A stretch of DNA of 59,061 bases from CALBPI01 sp039033695 (GCA_039033695.1 JBCCCC010000005.1:1-59061); one strand, 5' to 3'; counted from the stretch's first letter, positions 46,198 through 54,871 are shown. The notes: generated by a model from the letters alone, not told the origin. Numbers and translations: made by a program.

Positions 46198-46226
46198 CGC
46201 CGGCCCGACAGCTAGCCGGGCCGGCG
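46198..46226. terminator. GC-rich hairpin between convergent genes
   Basis: Perfect ten-base arms CGCCGGCCCG (46198-46207) and CGGGCCGGCG (46217-46226) enclose a nine-base loop between the ETF-QO and SDR stops. No U-run follows in either direction, so it may act as a barrier or a weak bidirectional terminator. Confidence 0.5.
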
Positions 46227-46235
46227 ATCGTCGAC

Positions 46236-47003
46236 CTATTTCGGCTGCATTCGAATCGCGCCGTCCAATCGGATGGTCTCGCCATTCAGCATTGTGTTGG
46301 TGTAAATGTAGGCAGCAAGATCGGCGTATTCCTCGGGTGTGCCAAGGCGTTGCGGAAACGGAATCTGTTCGGCTAGCGATTGCTGTGTTTCTTCCGGCAG
46401 CCCAGCCATCATTGGTGTCATGAATATACCGGGTGCAATGGTCATAACCCGAATACCGAACCTCGCCAGCTCGCGTGCCATCGGCAGCATCATGCCAACC
46501 ACGCCTCCCTTTGAAGCCGAGTACCCGGCCTGACCAATCTGTCCTTCAAACGCGGCTACCGAGGCCGTGTTAATGATTACGCCGCGTTCTCCATCCGCTT
46601 CCGGTGTGTTGTGCTGCATCACATTGGCACACTCCTTGGCGATGTTGAACGAGCCGACCAGATTGACCATCACAGTGCGCGCGAAGTAGTCGCTGGCCAT
46701 CGGCGCTTCTCGTCCCAACACGCGGCCAGGTGCCACAATCCCCGCGCAGCTGACCGCGAGCGTGATGCCGTCCATTGCTTCGCTGGCTTTGGCGACGGCT
46801 GCCTGCACGTCGGCCTCGTCGCTGACGTCGGTACGGATGTAAGTCGTGCTGCCACCGAGTGTTTTGGCTGCGGCCTGTCCGGCCTCATCGTTGATGTCGA
46901 GCAGCGTTGCCTGCCCGCCAGCGGCAACAATGTGGCGAGCCGTGGCGAGCCCGAGACCCGATGCGCCGCCAGTGACGACGGCTTTGGCGTTTCTGATGTC
47001 CAT
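46236..47003 (-). CDS. SDR dehydrogenase, 3-hydroxyacyl-CoA type (HSD10-like)
   Basis: The 255-residue NAD-dependent enzyme has the cofactor motif VTGGASGLGLATAR (residues about 10-23), the conserved LDIND stretch that selects NAD, the active-site Tyr/Lys in AGYSASKGGVVGM and the EEYADLAAYI tail segment. It resembles human HSD10-type 3-hydroxyacyl-CoA or 2-methyl-3-hydroxybutyryl-CoA dehydrogenases. The thiolase gene lies 32 bases upstream on the same strand. Together they would carry out the last two steps of a beta-oxidation cycle. Confidence 0.9.
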   Translation of the reverse strand: MDIRNAKAVVTGGASGLGLATARHIVAAGGQATLLDINDEAGQAAAKTLGGSTTYIRTDVSDEADVQAAVAKASEAMDGITLAVSCAGIVAPGRVLGREAPMASDYFARTVMVNLVGSFNIAKECANVMQHNTPEADGERGVIINTASVAAFEGQIGQAGYSASKGGVVGMMLPMARELARFGIRVMTIAPGIFMTPMMAGLPEETQQSLAEQIPFPQRLGTPEEYADLAAYIYTNTMLNGETIRLDGAIRMQPK

Positions 47004-47035
47004 TGGTATAGCTCCTGTGTTCTTGTTGTGTATGG

Positions 47036-48217
47036 TTACAGCGTCTCAACGGCCAGTGCCACGGCCTCGCCGCCGCCTATACATAGCGATGCAATGCCAC
47101 GCTTTAAGCCTCTGCTTCGCAGCGCATGTAACAACGTCACGACTATTCGCGCGCCAGATGCACCGATAGGATGGCCCAACGCGCAGGCACCGCCATTGAC
47201 GTTTACCTTGTCATGGGGAATACCAAGCTCATGCATAGCAGCCATGCTGACGCACGCGAATGCCTCATTGATCTCATACAGATCGACATCGTCAGGCGAC
47301 CAGTCGAGCTTCTCGTGTAACGCCCTGATCGCGGAGACTGGTGCGGTCGTAAACCACTCCGGCGCATGTGCGAACCCGGAATGCGCAACGATGCGCGCCA
47401 GGGGTGCAATACCCGCAGCACTGGCATCGCTTGCGCGCATCAGTAACAAGCTTGCGGCGCCATCCGAGATCGAAGACGAACTGGCCGCGGTTACCGTGCC
47501 GTCCTTTGCGAACGCCGGTCTCAGCGTCGGAATTTTTGCGGGATCAGCGCGATAGGGTTCTTCATCGGTATCGACGAGCGTCTCGCCCTTGCGGTTCGTG
47601 ATGGTCACCGGAGCGATTTCGCCCGCAAAAGCAGCCGAGTCGATAGCGTGGCGAGCGCGTTCCACGGATGCAAGGCTGAATGCGTCCTGTGCGTCGCGCG
47701 TAAAGCCAAAGTGGGCCGATGTACGCTCGGCGAAGACGCCCATCATGTTGCCATCGTAGGGGTTTTGCAGCCCATCAAAAAACATATGGTCGAGAATTTC
47801 CTGATGACCCATGCGGTAGCCAGCGCGGGCCTTCGGCATCAGATAAGGCGCATTGGTCATGGATTCCATGCCGCCTGCCAGGACGATGTCGGCACTGCCG
47901 GCCGTGATGGTGTCAGCGCCCATCATGATCGACTTCATGCCGGACCCGCAGACTTTATTGATGGTTGTCGCACCCTTCGATTGCGGTAGTCCCGCGGCGA
48001 GCGCTGCCTGCCGCGCTGGTGCCTGTCCGATGCCAGCTGGCAGCACACAGCCCAAAATAACTTCGGAGACTTGCTCGGCGTCAATGCCGGCGTCAGCCAG
48101 CGCAGCCTGGGTAGCCGCGGCAGACAGTTGCGGCGCACTGGCGCCCGCCAGGGCGCCCTGAAATGCGCCGATTGGTGTTCGCCGGGCACTGGCAATGACG
48201 ATGCGATCTGAACTCAT
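47036..48217 (-). CDS. Acetyl-CoA C-acetyltransferase (thiolase)
   Basis: The 393-residue enzyme cleaves 3-ketoacyl-CoA or condenses two acetyl-CoA. The acylated Cys90 lies in NKVCGSGMKS; GGACALGHPIGASGARI holds the catalytic His; the second Cys is in SLCIGGGEAVAL. The length and GGMESMTNAPY segment match acetoacetyl-CoA thiolases (AtoB/PhaA group). It starts at ATG 48217 and leads into the SDR dehydrogenase gene. Confidence 0.94.
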   Translation of the reverse strand: MSSDRIVIASARRTPIGAFQGALAGASAPQLSAAATQAALADAGIDAEQVSEVILGCVLPAGIGQAPARQAALAAGLPQSKGATTINKVCGSGMKSIMMGADTITAGSADIVLAGGMESMTNAPYLMPKARAGYRMGHQEILDHMFFDGLQNPYDGNMMGVFAERTSAHFGFTRDAQDAFSLASVERARHAIDSAAFAGEIAPVTITNRKGETLVDTDEEPYRADPAKIPTLRPAFAKDGTVTAASSSSISDGAASLLLMRASDASAAGIAPLARIVAHSGFAHAPEWFTTAPVSAIRALHEKLDWSPDDVDLYEINEAFACVSMAAMHELGIPHDKVNVNGGACALGHPIGASGARIVVTLLHALRSRGLKRGIASLCIGGGEAVALAVETL

Positions 48218-48235
48218 GGATGGCGTTCCTTTAAC

Positions 48236-48263
48236 TTGCGACCGGTATAGCGGCGGCTATTCT
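48236..48263 (+). promoter_or_regulatory. Possible promoter in the thiolase/DUF3450 gap
   Basis: TTGCGA (48236-48241), a 16-base spacer and TATTCT (48258-48263) give a four-of-six match for each box. Initiation would be near 48270. It may serve the TonB2-type operon or a short RNA that ends at the T-run near 48329. Confidence 0.35.
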
Positions 48264-48329
48264 GACCGAAGCGGCCGCGAGATGCATCCCATGAGGCGGT
48301 GGAGCGCCGAATAGCCGCGGCTTTTTTTT
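48249..48329 (+). terminator. Long inverted repeat ending in a T-run
   Basis: AGCGGCGGCTATTC (48249-48262) and GAATAGCCGCGGCT (48309-48322) match as inverted repeats at 13 of 14 positions and are followed by eight T residues (48322-48329). A shorter inner pairing GCCGCG/CGCGGC (48274-48279 with 48316-48321) would form even if transcription begins at 48270. It reads as an intrinsic terminator on the plus strand, yet no plus-strand gene ends nearby. Confidence 0.5.
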
Positions 48330-48486
48330 CATCAATGTTTCTGCTAGGTTTCGGGGCTTGGCGGTTCGCCGGGTGCTACCCCTAACCTATTGAAAGTTGG
48401 CACCGGTCGGGCGGCCGAACGGGTATTCTCCGGGGGCAGGGGTAACCACTGCTGCGCCTTTTTAAAAATAATCAGGGAAATCTTTA

Positions 48487-49287
48487 ATGTCGTTGTTTTT
48501 CTCTACTGGCAGCCGACTTCGCGCTGTCATCAAGAGCGCCGGGTCGCTCGCTCTGTTAGCAATGCTGGCTCAGCCGGCCATGGCGCAACAGGCGGTCAAA
48601 CGGGTCATTGACGAGCAGGGCGGTTTCGACCGCGGCTCCAAGGCATCGCAGGAACGCGTCACGCGTTATGCGCAACAGACCTCGGAGCTGTTGGGCGAGT
48701 ATCGGATCACGCTGCAACAGCTCGACCGCGTGCGTGTCTACAACGCGAACTTGTCCGCAATTGTTGATGACCAGCAAGCGCAGATCGATTCGATCCAGCA
48801 ACAGCTGGAAGACTTTGGCAATACAGAGCAGGGCATCGTACCGCTGATGCTCGACATGATCGCCGACTTGAAGGCATTTATTGCGTTAGATCTGCCTTTC
48901 CAAACCGTAGAGCGCGAGAATCGCATTGCGCGGCTCGAAGACAATATGACCAGCTCAAATCTGACGGTGTCGGAGAAGTATCGCCAGATTATGGAAGCCT
49001 ACAAGATCGAGGCGGGCTTTGGGCGCACGATCGAAGCCTACGAAGACACGCTGCCGCTCAACGGCGCCGATACTCAAGTGGATATCCTCCGCGTGGGTCG
49101 TGTCGTGCTCGCTTTCCAGACCAGGGACAAGTCGGTCACAGGCTTGTACAACAAGGCAACCGGCCAGTGGGAGGAAGTCGATGGTAGCTATCGTCGCGCT
49201 GTGACAGATGGTCTGCTGTTGGCCAAGAAGCAAGCGGCACCTACATTGCTCACTCTGCCAGTTCCCGGCGCGGAGGCAGCACAATGA
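48487..49287 (+). CDS. DUF3450 periplasmic protein of the TonB2-type locus
   Basis: The 266-residue protein has a signal peptide of about 33 residues (cut after AMA). A coiled-coil periplasmic region follows (about 70-115 and 160-185). The globular DUF3450 end contains VGRVVLAFQTRD and YNKATGQWEEVD. DUF3450 genes regularly open TonB2/TtpC energy-transduction clusters in gammaproteobacteria; the role is not well defined. Its stop overlaps the next start by four bases. ATG 48487 has AGGGAAA about nine bases ahead. Confidence 0.9.
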   Translation: MSLFFSTGSRLRAVIKSAGSLALLAMLAQPAMAQQAVKRVIDEQGGFDRGSKASQERVTRYAQQTSELLGEYRITLQQLDRVRVYNANLSAIVDDQQAQIDSIQQQLEDFGNTEQGIVPLMLDMIADLKAFIALDLPFQTVERENRIARLEDNMTSSNLTVSEKYRQIMEAYKIEAGFGRTIEAYEDTLPLNGADTQVDILRVGRVVLAFQTRDKSVTGLYNKATGQWEEVDGSYRRAVTDGLLLAKKQAAPTLLTLPVPGAEAAQ

Positions 49288-50663
49288 AAACACGAATCAA
49301 CACAAGCCGATTCTCCGGCCTGACTCGCAGCGTACTTGTTGCCGCTAGCCTGGCTACGTTGGCGCCAACCAGCTTTGCGCAGTCTTCGATGGACGATCTC
49401 ATGAATGACGTGCGCCGCGAGGGACGCGAAATCAGTGCGGAGAATCGCGAGCGTGAGCAGGAGTTTCTCAGCAAGCGTAATCAGCAGCGTGCCTTGCTCG
49501 ACAGTGCCAAGGCATCGTTAGCCGCCGAGCAAAATCGCAGCGAGCAGCTCAAGGCCTCGTTCGATCAGAATGAGCTCGCGCTGACAGAACTCGAAGAAAC
49601 CTTGCGCATCCGCTTGGGTGATATTGGTGAGTTGTTTGGCGTCGTGCGCCAGTCCGCTGGCGAAGCCAAAGGGATGGTGGACTCGTCATTGCTGACGGTG
49701 CAGGACCCGGATCGTGGCGATATTGCGGCCGAACTGGGCCAGGCCAAGAAGCTGCCGACAATCGAGGAATTGCGTGGCTTGCAGGCGCTACTGCTGGAAG
49801 AGATGGTGGGCTCGGGCGAAGTTGAGCGATTCCAGACTGAGATTCGCACTGCTTCGGGCCAGGTTGGCATGGGCGAAGTCGTTCGCGTTGGGCTGTTCAA
49901 TACCGTGAATCAGGATGGTTTCTTAGTCTACAGCGACGAGAGCGGCACGCTGCAGGAGTTGCAGCCGCAGCCGGCTGGCCGCTATGTGTCACCGGCGAAG
50001 TCATTCTTTGATGCGCCCGCTGGGCAGGTTGCGTCGTTCCCGATTGACCCCAGCCGGGGCACGATCCTCGGGTTGGAGACCCAAAAGGCCAGCACAACCG
50101 AGCGTATCAATCAGGGTGGACCTGTTGGCTACGTCATTATCACGATTGGTATTGTCGGTATCCTGATCGCCCTGTGGCGCTTCATCGTGCTGTCGGGCAT
50201 GAGTGCCAAGATCCGCAAGCAGCTGAAATCGGAACAACCGTCGTTGGACAACCCGCTGGGTCGCATCCTGTCCGTCTATTCCGATAATCGGAATGCCGAT
50301 ACCGAAACTCTGGAGCTCAAGCTGGACGAAGCGATCATGCGCGAGGCGCCGCCGCTCGAAAAAGGACAGTCTCTGATCAAGGTGTTTGCGGCGGTTGCGC
50401 CGCTGCTCGGTCTGCTTGGTACGGTCGTCGGCATGATCAACACCTTCCAGGCCATTACGCTGTTTGGTACGGGTGACCCGAAATTGATGGCGGGTGGAAT
50501 CTCCGAGGCGCTGGTAACGACAATGCTCGGGCTGATCGTTGCGATTCCGCTCGTGTTCCTGCACACGTTGGTTTCAGGCCGCAGTCGCACGTTGATTGAG
50601 GTGCTCGAAGAGCAGAGCGCGGGCATGATTGCGCGCCACTCTGAGCGTCACCTGCAGCCGTAA
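49284..50663 (+). CDS. TtpC-like MotA/TolQ/ExbB proton-channel protein with periplasmic N-terminus
   Basis: The 459-residue protein begins with a signal peptide (cleavage near FAQ, residue 33). It has a long periplasmic coiled-coil-rich region (about 35-270) and then the membrane ExbB/TolQ-type domain (first helix about 277-297, others about 370-440) with LGLLGTVVGMINTFQ and GISEALVTTMLGLIVAIP. It matches TtpC of Vibrio TonB2 systems, which is required with ExbB2/ExbD2 for TonB2 function. Confidence 0.9.
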   Translation: MKTRINTSRFSGLTRSVLVAASLATLAPTSFAQSSMDDLMNDVRREGREISAENREREQEFLSKRNQQRALLDSAKASLAAEQNRSEQLKASFDQNELALTELEETLRIRLGDIGELFGVVRQSAGEAKGMVDSSLLTVQDPDRGDIAAELGQAKKLPTIEELRGLQALLLEEMVGSGEVERFQTEIRTASGQVGMGEVVRVGLFNTVNQDGFLVYSDESGTLQELQPQPAGRYVSPAKSFFDAPAGQVASFPIDPSRGTILGLETQKASTTERINQGGPVGYVIITIGIVGILIALWRFIVLSGMSAKIRKQLKSEQPSLDNPLGRILSVYSDNRNADTETLELKLDEAIMREAPPLEKGQSLIKVFAAVAPLLGLLGTVVGMINTFQAITLFGTGDPKLMAGGISEALVTTMLGLIVAIPLVFLHTLVSGRSRTLIEVLEEQSAGMIARHSERHLQP

Positions 50664-50666
50664 GCC

Positions 50667-51191
50667 ATGTTTATCATTGACACGGTGTTCGTTGGCCTTC
50701 GCTCATTTTTTGAGCTTGGTGGCGTTGTGCTCTTTTATATCCTGATTGCGACTACGATCATGTGGACGTTTATCATCGAGCGCATCTGGTTTTTCCGCTC
50801 GGTGTTGCCGGCGCGTAAGCAGCAGGTCATTGATGAGTGGGAGTCGCGCAGTGACACGACCTCCTGGCACGCCCACCGCATCCGTGAACTACTGTTGTCA
50901 GAGGTCTCGATCGAGACTCGGCGCTTCATGCCAGTCATCAACACCATTATGGCGCTGCTGCCATTGCTGGGCTTGTTTGGCACGGTGTACGGCATGATCA
51001 ACGTTTTCGAGATCATGGCGTTCCACGGCACGGGTAATGCGCGGCTTATGGCTGGCGGGGTTTCCCAGGCGACGATACCGACGATGGCGGGCTTGGTGGC
51101 TGCATTGTCCGGGCTGTATGTGTCTGTCCTGCTGGAACGGCGGGCCTCGCGCGAGGTCTCATCACTTGAGGACCTGCTAGTTCACCACTAG
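50667..51191 (+). CDS. exbB: ExbB-type proton channel subunit
   Basis: The 174-residue membrane protein has one N-terminal helix (about 14-38) and two more in the MotA/TolQ/ExbB domain with LLPLLGLFGTVYGMINVF and GGVSQATIPTMAGLVAAL. It is the short ExbB2 form, without the long periplasmic part of its upstream neighbour. It begins three bases after the TtpC-like gene. With ExbD it conducts protons to energise TonB. Confidence 0.93.
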   Translation: MFIIDTVFVGLRSFFELGGVVLFYILIATTIMWTFIIERIWFFRSVLPARKQQVIDEWESRSDTTSWHAHRIRELLLSEVSIETRRFMPVINTIMALLPLLGLFGTVYGMINVFEIMAFHGTGNARLMAGGVSQATIPTMAGLVAALSGLYVSVLLERRASREVSSLEDLLVHH

Positions 51192-51208
51192 CAGGTTGAG
51201 GGTTAATT

Positions 51209-51613
51209 ATGCGCAGACGTAAGAAGCACGGTGAAGACGAAGCGGAAATCAATATCACGCCAATGCTGGATGTGGTGTTTATCCTGCTGATTTTCTTCAT
51301 TGTGACCACATCGTTCGTCAAGGAAATGGGCGTCGATCTGACACGTCCGTCAAACGAGCCGCCGAAGGACGTTGAGGTATCCGAAGTGATCGCAATCAAA
51401 ATCGATAGCACCGGTACGATTACGATCCGCAACCGGGTGACAGACATCCAGGCCGTTCGCGCCAATATTGAGAGTGCGCTGGCTGTGAAGGCTGACGCGT
51501 CCGTCGTGATTGCCGCGGACCGGGCCGCGGATGCGGGTATTCTGGTACGGGTGGTTGATCAGGCCAGAGTGGCAGGTGCGACCAATGTATCGCTGGCAGC
51601 GTTAGCGAACTGA
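51209..51613 (+). CDS. exbD: ExbD-type protein, first copy
   Basis: The 134-residue protein has a short basic cytoplasmic start, one membrane helix with the essential Asp in NITPMLDVVFILLIFFIV, and a periplasmic domain. It shares the helix and the TTSFVKE boundary with the next gene but differs in the periplasmic part. It partners ExbB in the proton channel. ATG 51209 has GAGGG about seven bases ahead. Confidence 0.93.
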   Translation: MRRRKKHGEDEAEINITPMLDVVFILLIFFIVTTSFVKEMGVDLTRPSNEPPKDVEVSEVIAIKIDSTGTITIRNRVTDIQAVRANIESALAVKADASVVIAADRAADAGILVRVVDQARVAGATNVSLAALAN

Positions 51614-51625
51614 GTGGAGAGAGCG

Positions 51626-52033
51626 GTGCAAAGACGACATTCACAGCAGGAAGAAGAGACCGAAATCAACATTACACCGATGTTAGATATCGTCTTCATC
51701 ATGTTGATTTTCTTCATTGTTACGACATCATTCGTTAAGGAAACGGGTATCGATCCAACTCGGCCCGAGGCCCAGACGACCGAAGATCGCCCGCGCGGCA
51801 ACATCTTGATTGGTGTTGCTGAATCTGGTGATATTTGGTTCAACAAGCGGAAGATCGAATTGAACGTTATTCGCCAACGCGTGGAAGACGCGCGAAGTGA
51901 GAGCCCGGAAAGCTCAGCAATCATCATTGCGGATGAGGGCGCACCGACGGGTGTGCTCATCGATATTATGGATCAGGTTCGTCTTGGCGGCGTTATCGAC
52001 ATCTCGGTTGCCGCGACCAAAGACGGGTCATAA
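51626..52033 (+). CDS. exbD: ExbD-type protein, second copy
   Basis: The 135-residue paralogue of the preceding gene has the acidic lead EEETEINITPMLDIVF, a helix Asp, and a periplasmic domain that differs mainly after TRPEAQTTEDRP. The start is taken as GTG 51626 because GGAGAG lies six bases before it; an earlier GTG at 51614 lacks a site. Two ExbD genes in one locus suggest a hetero-oligomeric channel or two specialised stators. Confidence 0.9.
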   Translation: MQRRHSQQEEETEINITPMLDIVFIMLIFFIVTTSFVKETGIDPTRPEAQTTEDRPRGNILIGVAESGDIWFNKRKIELNVIRQRVEDARSESPESSAIIIADEGAPTGVLIDIMDQVRLGGVIDISVAATKDGS

Positions 52034-52043
52034 GGAGCACATC

Positions 52044-52670
52044 ATGCGTTATCTAGCCTCCGTTGCTGCAGGTACTATTGTCGCACTTGGTCTGTTCTTT
52101 CTGATGCATGCGCTGATTGCGGGCACACCGACCTTCGACCGCGATGCCAACACGCGAGCACAGTTGGACTTTGTGCGAGTCAAGCAGGACGAGATCCAGC
52201 AGATCAAGGAGCGTCGCAAGCCGCCCGAGCCGGAAAAGCCCAAAGAGCCGCCACCACCGCCTAAGCTCAGCGTAGCAAAGAACGACAAGCCGCCACCCGA
52301 TATGCCGGATATCCAAACACCGCAAATCAACGTCGCCGTGTCGACGGGTAACGGGCCGTATCTGGGCGGTTGGAGCCCCGGTGATCCGGCCGCGGAGGGT
52401 GATGTCATTCCGATTGTGAGTATTCAGCCGCAGTATCCTCGCGATGCCGCACTGAACGGGATTGAAGGCTGGGTTGAGCTTAAGTTCACCATTGAGGCGG
52501 ATGGCTCGGTGTCCGACGTCTCCGTGGTCAATTCCGAACCACGGCGGACTTTTGATCGCAGTGCTCAGCGGGCACTGTACAAATGGAAATTCAAGCCCCG
52601 TGTTATTGATGGTCAAGCGGTGGCCCGCGAGGCTGTGATTAAGCTGGATTTCAACCTGAGTGGCGGCTGA
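52044..52670 (+). CDS. tonB: TonB2-type energy transducer
   Basis: The 208-residue protein has one N-terminal membrane helix (about 4-27), a proline/lysine-rich periplasm-spanning stretch (about 55-95, including PPEPEKPKEPPPPPK) and a compact TonB C-terminal domain (about 125-208) with PQYPRDAALNGIEGWVELKF and ALYKWKFKP. It is short, as usual for TonB2. AAGGAG lies six bases before ATG 52044. It delivers ExbB/D-derived energy to outer-membrane receptors. Confidence 0.95.
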   Translation: MRYLASVAAGTIVALGLFFLMHALIAGTPTFDRDANTRAQLDFVRVKQDEIQQIKERRKPPEPEKPKEPPPPPKLSVAKNDKPPPDMPDIQTPQINVAVSTGNGPYLGGWSPGDPAAEGDVIPIVSIQPQYPRDAALNGIEGWVELKFTIEADGSVSDVSVVNSEPRRTFDRSAQRALYKWKFKPRVIDGQAVAREAVIKLDFNLSGG

Positions 52671-52716
52671 TTATCGTGCGCTGTTGCCGCCTATGATCCT
52701 TGCCTGAGACAGATAT

Positions 52717-53994
52717 ATGAGAATCAACAACACGATCGCACTCGTTCTGGCCGTGACCCTGACCTTGTCATCGACCGCCATCGCCCAGGACGAGCTAAAC
52801 GAAGACCGTGAAGTCGTAGAGCGGGAGACCACCGCGCAAACGATGTCGGAGCAGGTTTACAAGCGCGTTTCTGCCATCCACGAATTGATGGGTGAAGGCC
52901 AGAATGCCGAGGCGCTTGAACGATCACGCGAGCTTGAGAAAAATACGCGACTGAATAACTACGAGCGCGCGCTGATTTACCAGACGATCGGCTTCATTTT
53001 TGCGAATCAGAGCAAGACAGATCAGGCCATCGAGTACTTTGAAAAATCGATCGCTGAGAATGCGCTCAGCCCTGCTGCACAACAGGGTATGCTGTACTCG
53101 TTGGCAAGCCTTTACGGATCCGAAGGCAAGTATCGAAAGTCGATTGCGACCGCTCGAGAGTGGTTTAAGTATGAGGCTGATCCGAGCCCGGACGCGTACA
53201 TGTTGATCGGCTCCAACTTTGCTCAACTCAACGAATACAAGAATGCGCTGCCGTACGTGCTCAAAGCGATCGAAAAATCGGAGAAGCCGCGGGAGCCCTG
53301 GTATCAGTTGAGTCTTGCGATTTACTTTGAGACCCAGCAAGTGCCGAAAGCGATTCCAGTACTGCAAAAGATGATTCAGTACTGGCCTGACAAACAGACA
53401 TATTGGGAAACTCTGTACGGCGCCCACATGCAGCTTGAGCAGGACCAACAGGCGCTGTCTACGCTGATGGTCGCCTATCGCAGGGGATTGCTGACAGAGG
53501 AAAGCAAGATTCTGAATTTGGTGCGCATGAACATGTTCCTGGAGATTCCGTATACCGCGGGCACGATTCTGGAGGAGAATCTCGCGTCGGGTGTCGTCAC
53601 ACGCAACAAAGAGCATCTCGAGTTGCTTCAGTCGGCGTGGACGAGTGCGCAGGAATACCCGCGTGCGCTTGAAGTGATGAGTGAGCTTGGCAAAATGACA
53701 GGCGATCCGACCTACGCAATCGAACAAGCCAAGATCTACAATGAGCTGGCCGAATGGGACAACGTGATTAGCGCAGCAAGAACAGCGCTAGATCGTGGCT
53801 ATGACAAACCCGGCGAAGCGAACTTGCTGTTGGGCACCGCTTACTCAGAGCTCGGTCAGTTCCGCGAATCACTCGCAGCGTTTGAGCAGGCCGCAAAGTT
53901 GGGCACGTCTCAAGAGCGCAGTAATGCGCGTGCCTGGATTGGCTTTGTCACCGATCGTATGAAGATCGAAGGGACGCCTGTCGCGAGTCGGTAG
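52717..53994 (+). CDS. TPR-repeat protein of the TonB2-type locus
   Basis: The 425-residue protein has a signal peptide (about 24 residues, ending AIAQ) and then a chain of TPR-like helix pairs through the full length, for example ALIYQTIGFIFANQSKTDQA and LGTAYSELGQFRESLAAFE. It is secreted to the periplasm. TPR proteins commonly close TonB2/TtpC clusters; they may organise the complex, but the function is not known. It lies 46 bases after tonB. Confidence 0.88.
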   Translation: MRINNTIALVLAVTLTLSSTAIAQDELNEDREVVERETTAQTMSEQVYKRVSAIHELMGEGQNAEALERSRELEKNTRLNNYERALIYQTIGFIFANQSKTDQAIEYFEKSIAENALSPAAQQGMLYSLASLYGSEGKYRKSIATAREWFKYEADPSPDAYMLIGSNFAQLNEYKNALPYVLKAIEKSEKPREPWYQLSLAIYFETQQVPKAIPVLQKMIQYWPDKQTYWETLYGAHMQLEQDQQALSTLMVAYRRGLLTEESKILNLVRMNMFLEIPYTAGTILEENLASGVVTRNKEHLELLQSAWTSAQEYPRALEVMSELGKMTGDPTYAIEQAKIYNELAEWDNVISAARTALDRGYDKPGEANLLLGTAYSELGQFRESLAAFEQAAKLGTSQERSNARAWIGFVTDRMKIEGTPVASR

Positions 53995-54040
53995 ACCGAA
54001 TGATGTTAATTAAGGGCTAGCGCGGTAATACCAGCGCGGC

Positions 54041-54802
54041 TTACGCCTGCAGGTCCGGTTCCGCCAATCTCGCGCTAATTCGCTGCCTCGCGATTGCGCT
54101 CAGGTCTTCTGGGCTACTTTCCGCCACAGTACCGGCATCAATCGGGGCCAGTAGGCTGACTCGAATTGTGCCAGCACGCGGCAACCACCGATCGGCCGGC
54201 AGTATGTGTCGTGTGCCATTAATCACGACTGGCACGATCGGCATCTTGCCAGCCTTGGCTGCAGCAAACGCGCCTTTGCGAAATGCTCTGAGGCCAGGCT
54301 CGTCGGTAAACGTGCCTTCCGGAAAAAAACCAAGCGCCCGACCTGCGCGTGCAGCGCGAATGATCTGTCGGGCCGAAGAGGCGCTGCGTGCGGCATGTGA
54401 GCGGTCGACAAAGAACGAGTCGATCCGACGTAATACGAATCCGACAAGCGGGATCCGGTTCATTTCTGCCTTGATGACGAATGAAAAGCGCGGTGGCAGC
54501 ACAGCTGTCATCACAATGCCATCAAGATAGCTTGCATGGTTAGCGACCATAACGCAGGGACCCGTGGGCAGGTTCCGGATCCCATCGCAACGCGGTCCCA
54601 TGCCGGCCAGCCAGAACACAACGCGCGTCAGCGCGTTGACGGCACGTTGTCGGCGCGCAAGACCTGGCACCAAAACGGTGCAAATCAAGCATATGACACA
54701 GCACGTCACGAACACTACGATGAACCATGCGCCAGCTAGCGCATCTGCCAAGCGCTGGCCTATCGAAGGTTGGTATTCGGTAACTTGGGTGTCGGTATCC
54801 AT
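54041..54802 (-). CDS. 1-acyl-glycerol-3-phosphate acyltransferase family protein
   Basis: The 253-residue membrane-bound acyltransferase has an N-terminal helix (about 22-50) and the PlsC-family motifs NHASYLDG (HX4D catalytic), the PEGTF acceptor-binding motif and the VPVVINGTRHILP segment. It would add the second acyl chain in phosphatidic acid synthesis or act in lipid remodelling. Two CRP-like palindromes sit just upstream of its ATG at 54802. Confidence 0.9.
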   Translation of the reverse strand: MDTDTQVTEYQPSIGQRLADALAGAWFIVVFVTCCVICLICTVLVPGLARRQRAVNALTRVVFWLAGMGPRCDGIRNLPTGPCVMVANHASYLDGIVMTAVLPPRFSFVIKAEMNRIPLVGFVLRRIDSFFVDRSHAARSASSARQIIRAARAGRALGFFPEGTFTDEPGLRAFRKGAFAAAKAGKMPIVPVVINGTRHILPADRWLPRAGTIRVSLLAPIDAGTVAESSPEDLSAIARQRISARLAEPDLQA

Positions 54803-54816
54803 GTCTCGTTTGTTTT

Positions 54817-54832
54817 TGTGACCCAGGTCACT
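54817..54832. promoter_or_regulatory. CRP-like palindrome 1
   Basis: TGTGACCCAGGTCACT matches the CRP consensus TGTGA-N6-TCACA at nine of ten conserved bases. The six-base arms GTGACC and GGTCAC are perfectly symmetric. It lies 14 bases from the acyltransferase ATG, where binding could repress it. Confidence 0.5.
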
Positions 54833-54855
54833 TTATGTTAACGATTTGGGGGTTC

Positions 54856-54871
54856 TGTGACCGCGATCACG
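54856..54871. promoter_or_regulatory. CRP-like palindrome 2
   Basis: TGTGACCGCGATCACG matches TGTGA-N6-TCACA at nine of ten conserved bases. Its centre is 39 bases from that of palindrome 1, near four helical turns, so both sites fall on almost the same face of the DNA. Confidence 0.5.

Noticed and set aside
48386..48420. Sigma-54-like TGGCAC upstream of the DUF3450 gene
   Set aside because: The -24 part matches, but the -12 part reads GGGC rather than TTGC, and no activator site was seen.
53995..54040. Imperfect hairpin after the TPR gene
   Set aside because: The stem is short and broken with no T-run, so I cannot call a terminator.
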